Part shown: in pieces, positions 6,745-9,104 of the stretch | Numbering within the stretch: the stretch's first letter is position 1 | Layout: each line of letters begins with the position of its first letter | Source: Dehalococcoidia bacterium UBA5627 | GTDB taxonomy: Bacteria; Chloroflexota; Dehalococcoidia; Dehalococcoidales; UBA5627 | Length of the DNA: 9,104 nucleotides | Reading direction: 5' to 3' | NCBI GenBank assembly: GCA_002421585.1 | Contig: DIKD01000077.1 | Span: 1 to 9,104, forward strand | Notes under the pieces: model-generated | What the model was told of the DNA's origin: nothing | The model's database searches: none | What the model saw: only the letters and a program-made list of their open reading frames with translations | Made by a program: the position numbers and the translations under genes

Positions 6745-6773
6745 ATAATACCACCTGAAAAAGATATTGTCTA
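6745..6773 (-). promoter_or_regulatory. Sigma70-type promoter for the TRAP operon
   Basis: On the minus strand the -35 element TAGACA (6773-6768; 5 of 6 matches to TTGACA) is followed by a 17-base spacer and the -10 element TATTAT (6750-6745; 5 of 6 matches to TATAAT). The expected transcription start is near 6738. That leaves a leader of about 120 bases before dctP, into which the small upstream ORF fits. It is the best promoter match I found in the window. Confidence 0.65.
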
Positions 6774-6841
6774 CAAACTATTATACGATAAATGTACAAT
6801 TCTTCTTACGGCATTGTAATAATAATAACTACAACAACAGG

Positions 6842-7327
6842 TTAGAGACTAAACCGTAAAATACAATTTCCGGCTCCGGCACAAATCTTTTCTTCGATTT
6901 TGAAATTGATATCACTACCGAATTCATTTGCCCAGACCTCATATTCTCTTTCACAGATGAGGGAGCCGATTTTGGCAGACAGGTTTTCCCTGTTGGATTT
7001 GAGCAGCAAATTATGCCAGTGGCAACTGCTGATGATTATAGAAAAACTACCGGAATCGGTATTATCTTCTATCGTACAGGAGAAATCCTCCAACGAAAAC
7101 TTGGCTCTCAGGCATTCCATTAAATCTTTCAGTTTGTTACCCGAATCAGCCAGCGGCTTTAGCATTCGTGCCTGAATTTTGGGCATTACTTCCCAGACTT
7201 TGGCATCCAGCTCCAGCGCCGTATCGAAATCATATTTTTCTTCTGTTTTCATAAACCACAAGCCGTCTGCGGCTGTGTAGCTTTTCTTAAAATATTCTAT
7301 TATCTGTTGTTGAGTTATTTTTTCCAT
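6842..7327 (-). CDS. DUF6125-like protein (L-2-amino-thiazoline-4-carboxylic acid hydrolase-like) of unknown function
   Basis: This 161-residue soluble protein has no signal peptide or membrane segment. The N-terminal block AADGLWFMKTEEKYDFDTALELDAKVWEVMPKIQARML, at about 19-56, resembles a widespread anaerobe family that I recall as DUF6125, related to proteins labelled L-2-amino-thiazoline-4-carboxylic acid hydrolase-like. The C-terminal half has a spaced set of possible metal ligands: Cys102-His-Trp-His105 (SSCHWHNLL), Cys125 (LICEREYEVWANEF), and Cys149 and Cys155 (KICAGAGNCILRF). Cys72 and Cys84 are further, less certain candidates. Such a pattern would suit a metal or cofactor site, but nothing shows which. 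The ATG at 7327 has only a weak upstream GGCGGA. It lies downstream of the carbonic-anhydrase-like gene and upstream of the TRAP promoter. The family name is from memory and no reaction is assigned. Confidence 0.55.
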   Translation of the reverse strand: MEKITQQQIIEYFKKSYTAADGLWFMKTEEKYDFDTALELDAKVWEVMPKIQARMLKPLADSGNKLKDLMECLRAKFSLEDFSCTIEDNTDSGSFSIIISSCHWHNLLLKSNRENLSAKIGSLICEREYEVWANEFGSDINFKIEEKICAGAGNCILRFSL

Positions 7328-7390
7328 TTGAATCCGCCGTAGCTTTTTATCCGAAAATGCCTTACATCTATAATAAAGATTAATCCTTCT

Positions 7391-7768
7391 TTACCTGCTT
7401 ATTATTTTTTCGATAGCCCCCTCCGCAGACAACCATAAACCAATTACAGCCGCAGGAAAAGCGAACTTCCTCAAATTATTCACAGATAAAACGATTTGCT
7501 TTTTATGTGTGTCTTCATCTACCGGATTCCCCATGCAATCATGATGGCCTACGATGAAAATAAATTCGGATTTATGCTTGGATACAGAAATATCTATTGC
7601 ATCGTACACCGAATTTATGTATTTACTGCTTTCTGCCGACAGCTTGCCATCTATACCTGCTTCCGTTATCATGTCGACATATTCCACACCGTAGTTTTCT
7701 TTTATCCAATAAATAACCGGCAATTGTGTTCTGCCGTCAATACAATTCAAACAGGTAGCAAAACTCAT
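7391..7768 (-). CDS. Small beta-carbonic-anhydrase-like protein
   Basis: This 125-residue protein carries the beta-carbonic anhydrase metal-site pattern in compact form. CIDGR at 9-13 matches the family's CxDxR (Cys9 ligand, Asp11/Arg13 dyad). GHHDC at 74-78 supplies HxxC (His75, Cys78). TEAG at 35-38 stands where classical enzymes have RNAG. True beta enzymes are usually 170-220 residues; this one lacks much of the N-terminal arm and C-terminal helices, and has Gly where the CxDSR Ser sits. It is probably a zinc protein. CO2 hydration is plausible, and would suit CO2-releasing or CO2-fixing neighbours, but is not proven. The ATG at 7768 has a strong AGGGGG ribosome binding site 6 bases upstream. 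It ends 63 bases before the next gene, with which it may be cotranscribed. A non-enzymatic or differently specialised relative is the main alternative. Confidence 0.7.
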   Translation of the reverse strand: MSFATCLNCIDGRTQLPVIYWIKENYGVEYVDMITEAGIDGKLSAESSKYINSVYDAIDISVSKHKSEFIFIVGHHDCMGNPVDEDTHKKQIVLSVNNLRKFAFPAAVIGLWLSAEGAIEKIISR

Positions 7769-7793
7769 ATCTTACCCCCTTCCGTTAATCGTA

Positions 7794-7819
7794 TTTTTAA
7801 ATGCCGGAGCATTTGAAAA
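7794..7819 (-). promoter_or_regulatory. Leader hairpin with UNCG-type tetraloop upstream of the carbonic-anhydrase-like gene
   Basis: On the minus strand this reads TTTT-C-AAATGC-TCCG-GCATTT-A-AAAA. It is a perfect 6-bp stem extended by 4 further pairs past one C/A mismatch. The loop UCCG is closed by C-G, which makes it a C(UNCG)G tetraloop, an unusually stable class. It lies about 25 bases before the ATG at 7768, inside a 132-base gene-free gap. No T-run follows on either strand, so it does not look like an intrinsic terminator. A role in mRNA stability or translation is inferred. Confidence 0.45.
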
Positions 7820-7900
7820 GCCAAATATCTATTGACTATTATTTATACAGTTTAAGTTACGGTAAAGATTGCTTGCAATTTTGTAATTATTTTTTCGAGG

Positions 7901-8350
7901 CTATTCTATACTATCCGAACCGGATATATGCTGCTTGGTGGGAATGGTGACACCGGTAGCTCTGGCAACCAGCTTGTAATCCTGATTGACAACGGTCACC
8001 TCGGTAAAACCGGCTTTCCTGCCACTCTTTATTACCCTGCCCTCAGCCGTAAGCGTATCGCCGACCTTGGCGCTTGAGATAAAGTAAACATTTAAATTGG
8101 AGGCAACACTGGGATAAGCCATCGAGTTGGAAGCGGAACCGAACGCCTGGTCTGCCAAAGACATTATGATACCGCCAAAAACAATGCCGTGAAAGTTTTG
8201 AAATTCATGGCGCATTACAAGAGAAATCTTTGAATATCCTTCCGATATCTCCAGTATTTCCGATTGCAAAAAAGAGGTTATCGGCTCGGTCTTGATTTTA
8301 TCAGTTAATAAAGAGATTTGTTGCTCTTTGTTTTCTTTGCTTGTTGGCAT
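7901..8350 (-). CDS. PaaI-family hotdog-fold acyl-CoA thioesterase
   Basis: This 149-residue protein has the hotdog thioesterase pattern. NFHGIVFGG lies at 52-60, with the usual His of the HGG motif replaced by Phe as in several acyl-CoA thioesterase subfamilies. SLADQAFGSASN at 64-75 supplies the probable catalytic Asp67. SVASNLNVYFISSAKVGDTLTAEGRVIKSGRKAGFTEVTV follows as the beta-sheet core. Such enzymes hydrolyse acyl- or aryl-CoA thioesters in the cytoplasm, and PaaI relatives act on phenylacetyl-type CoAs. The ATG at 8350 is preceded by AAGGA about 8 bases upstream and starts 15 bases after the iorB stop, so it is probably cotranscribed with iorAB. In that setting it could release CoA from the IorAB product. 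About the first 25 residues are a polar, non-conserved extension. The substrate is not determined by the sequence. Confidence 0.82.
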   Translation of the reverse strand: MPTSKENKEQQISLLTDKIKTEPITSFLQSEILEISEGYSKISLVMRHEFQNFHGIVFGGIIMSLADQAFGSASNSMAYPSVASNLNVYFISSAKVGDTLTAEGRVIKSGRKAGFTEVTVVNQDYKLVARATGVTIPTKQHISGSDSIE

Positions 8351-8365
8351 GAAAAATCCTTTTTA

Positions 8366-8956
8366 TTACTGCTGTTTAACTGATTGTATCCCGGCTTCAA
8401 AAGCTGAAATATTGATAGCGACAATTTTTGCCGGTAGGCTTTTAATAATGCTGTCGCGCCATACTTTATCTTCAATATCCATAAATTGTGATAAACAACC
8501 AAGCATAAAAATATTTAATACCTTTGTGTTGCCGATTTGTTCCGATTTACCGGTTCCCTCTACGTAATGGATATTATCTGTTTTCTGCCTAAGAACCGAT
8601 AATATTTCTTCATCGGTCGGATACTTTTCCATTCCGCAGCCGACAGAAAGCGGAGGCATTTCACGGTTATTCAATATTACAATTCCGCCCGGCTTCAAAA
8701 AATTAAAACACCTGGCGGCTTCCATCTTTTCAAACGATAGCACAATATCTGCCTGGTTTTCTCCGATTATGGGAGAATATATTTTCGGCGCAACACGTAA
8801 ATGGCTGATAACACTGCCGCCGCGCTGCGCCATTCCGATTGTATCCGTCTTTTTTACATCATATCCCGATGCTATAGCCGCATCTCCGATAATATTTCCG
8901 GCAAGTATTACGCCCTGCCCCCCGACCCCGGCAATGATAATGCTGTAGTTATTCAT
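8366..8956 (-). CDS. iorB: Indolepyruvate:ferredoxin oxidoreductase beta subunit
   Basis: This 196-residue protein is the gamma-type domain of 2-oxoacid:ferredoxin oxidoreductases, the usual IorB size. It begins with a Rossmann-like strand and glycine loop, IIIAGVGGQGV (residues 6-16). It has the family hallmark GMAQRGGSV at 41-49 followed by SHLR, and an acidic segment ADIVLSFEKMEAAR at 69-82. IorB partners IorA; the complex converts indolepyruvate, phenylpyruvate or hydroxyphenylpyruvate plus CoA to the aryl-acetyl-CoA, CO2 and reduced ferredoxin. The ATG at 8956 is preceded by GGAG about 6 bases upstream and lies inside the end of iorA. Substrate range cannot be read from the sequence, and branched-chain 2-oxoacids are also possible. 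The 2-oxoacid oxidoreductase family call is secure; the aryl-pyruvate specificity is inferred. Confidence 0.88.
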   Translation of the reverse strand: MNNYSIIIAGVGGQGVILAGNIIGDAAIASGYDVKKTDTIGMAQRGGSVISHLRVAPKIYSPIIGENQADIVLSFEKMEAARCFNFLKPGGIVILNNREMPPLSVGCGMEKYPTDEEILSVLRQKTDNIHYVEGTGKSEQIGNTKVLNIFMLGCLSQFMDIEDKVWRDSIIKSLPAKIVAINISAFEAGIQSVKQQ

Positions 8957-9104
8957 TGTTTGCTCCGATTAGACCCGGTTTATCCGGATAAATGGCATTG
9001 ATGGGGCAAATCTGCTCGCAAAGCCGGCAATTATCACCGGCACACAGAGAGCCATCGATGGCAACTTCATCCCCGCCCTTTTGAATAGCCGAACAGCCGA
9101 TGGA
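8949..9104 (-). CDS. iorA: Indolepyruvate:ferredoxin oxidoreductase alpha subunit, C-terminal end only (partial)
   Basis: Only the last 51 residues lie in the window; the 5' part is beyond base 9104. The visible piece is a ferredoxin-like tail. It opens with SIGCSAI, which matches the GCPAI segment ending the first 4Fe-4S cluster in IorA proteins. A second cluster follows, C-x4-C-x2-C-x3-CP (LCAGDNCRLCEQICP), then INAIYPD. IorA carries the thiamine-diphosphate catalytic domains and this C-terminal two-cluster module; with IorB it oxidatively decarboxylates aryl-pyruvates to aryl-acetyl-CoA and reduces ferredoxin in the cytoplasm. The TAA stop (8951-8949) overlaps the iorB start by 8 bases, so translation is probably coupled. 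The spacing of the second cluster (x4 between the first two Cys instead of the usual x2) is slightly unusual. Identity rests on the short tail plus the adjacent iorB; a different 2-oxoacid oxidoreductase alpha subunit is possible. Confidence 0.8.
   Translation of the reverse strand, partial: SIGCSAIQKGGDEVAIDGSLCAGDNCRLCEQICPINAIYPDKPGLIGANNE

Noticed and set aside
6780..6785. Perfect TATAAT on the minus strand upstream of the TRAP operon
   Set aside because: The hexamer at the right distance is TAAGAA or GTAAGA, and there is no extended -10 TG. The promoter at 6745-6773 is much better balanced.
6795..6818. Inverted repeat TACAAT/ATTGTA after the DUF6125-like gene
   Set aside because: Only a 6-bp A/T-rich stem with a 12-base loop and no T-run, so it is not a credible terminator.
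7823..7853. Plus-strand TTGACT with possible downstream -10
   Set aside because: The hexamers at 15-18 bases (TAAGTT, AAGTTA, AGTTAC, GTTACG) are poor, and no plus-strand gene follows.
7868..7879. Palindrome ATTGCTTGCAAT between the thioesterase and carbonic-anhydrase-like genes
   Set aside because: A 5-bp arm with 2-base centre is expected by chance in such A/T-rich DNA, and it lies at no recognisable promoter.

Overview
All convincing genes lie on the minus strand, so the window is best read from 9104 down to 1. The content points to an anaerobic bacterium: an indolepyruvate:ferredoxin oxidoreductase (IorAB), a flavoredoxin-like flavoprotein, a TRAP carboxylate transporter, an AMP-forming acyl-CoA ligase and a LivG-type ABC ATPase. 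Moderate-to-low GC, purine-rich Shine-Dalgarno sequences (AGGAGG) and a few TTG starts would suit a clostridial Firmicute or an anaerobic Chloroflexota member. This placement is an inference; no rRNA or marker gene is present.

Region A (9104-7901): the 3' end of iorA overlaps iorB by 8 bases, and a PaaI-type hotdog thioesterase follows 15 bases later. The cluster fits oxidative decarboxylation of aryl-pyruvates (or related 2-oxoacids) to acyl-CoA with reduction of ferredoxin, plus an acyl-CoA hydrolase. Region B (7900-6842): after a 132-base gap holding a hairpin with a C(UCCG)G tetraloop come a very small beta-carbonic-anhydrase-like protein and a Cys/His-containing DUF6125-like protein.

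Region C (6841-1975): an apparent operon. It has a good sigma70-type promoter (TAGACA, 17 bases, TATTAT), a cre/LacI-type dyad at the predicted transcription start, and a previously uncalled 26-codon ORF with a near-ideal ribosome binding site. This ORF is rich in Tyr and Phe and its TGA overlaps the dctP ATG (ATGA). Then come dctP, a hairpin that contains part of the dctQ ribosome binding site, dctQ, dctM (start directly after the dctQ stop) and an acyl-CoA synthetase 26 bases further on. The simplest reading is an uptake-and-activation module: a carboxylic acid enters by the TRAP system and is converted to its CoA thioester.

Region D (1974-1): a flavoredoxin-like protein, an 81-aa four-cysteine protein and a LivG-like ATPase. 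The last two are in the same reading frame, separated by one TAA and five sense codons. The final 114 bases hold no gene that I can support.

The most interesting item is the regulatory architecture in front of and inside the TRAP operon: the aromatic-rich coupled leader ORF, the dyad at +1, and the intercistronic hairpin. No mobile elements, CRISPR arrays, tRNA or rRNA genes were seen.
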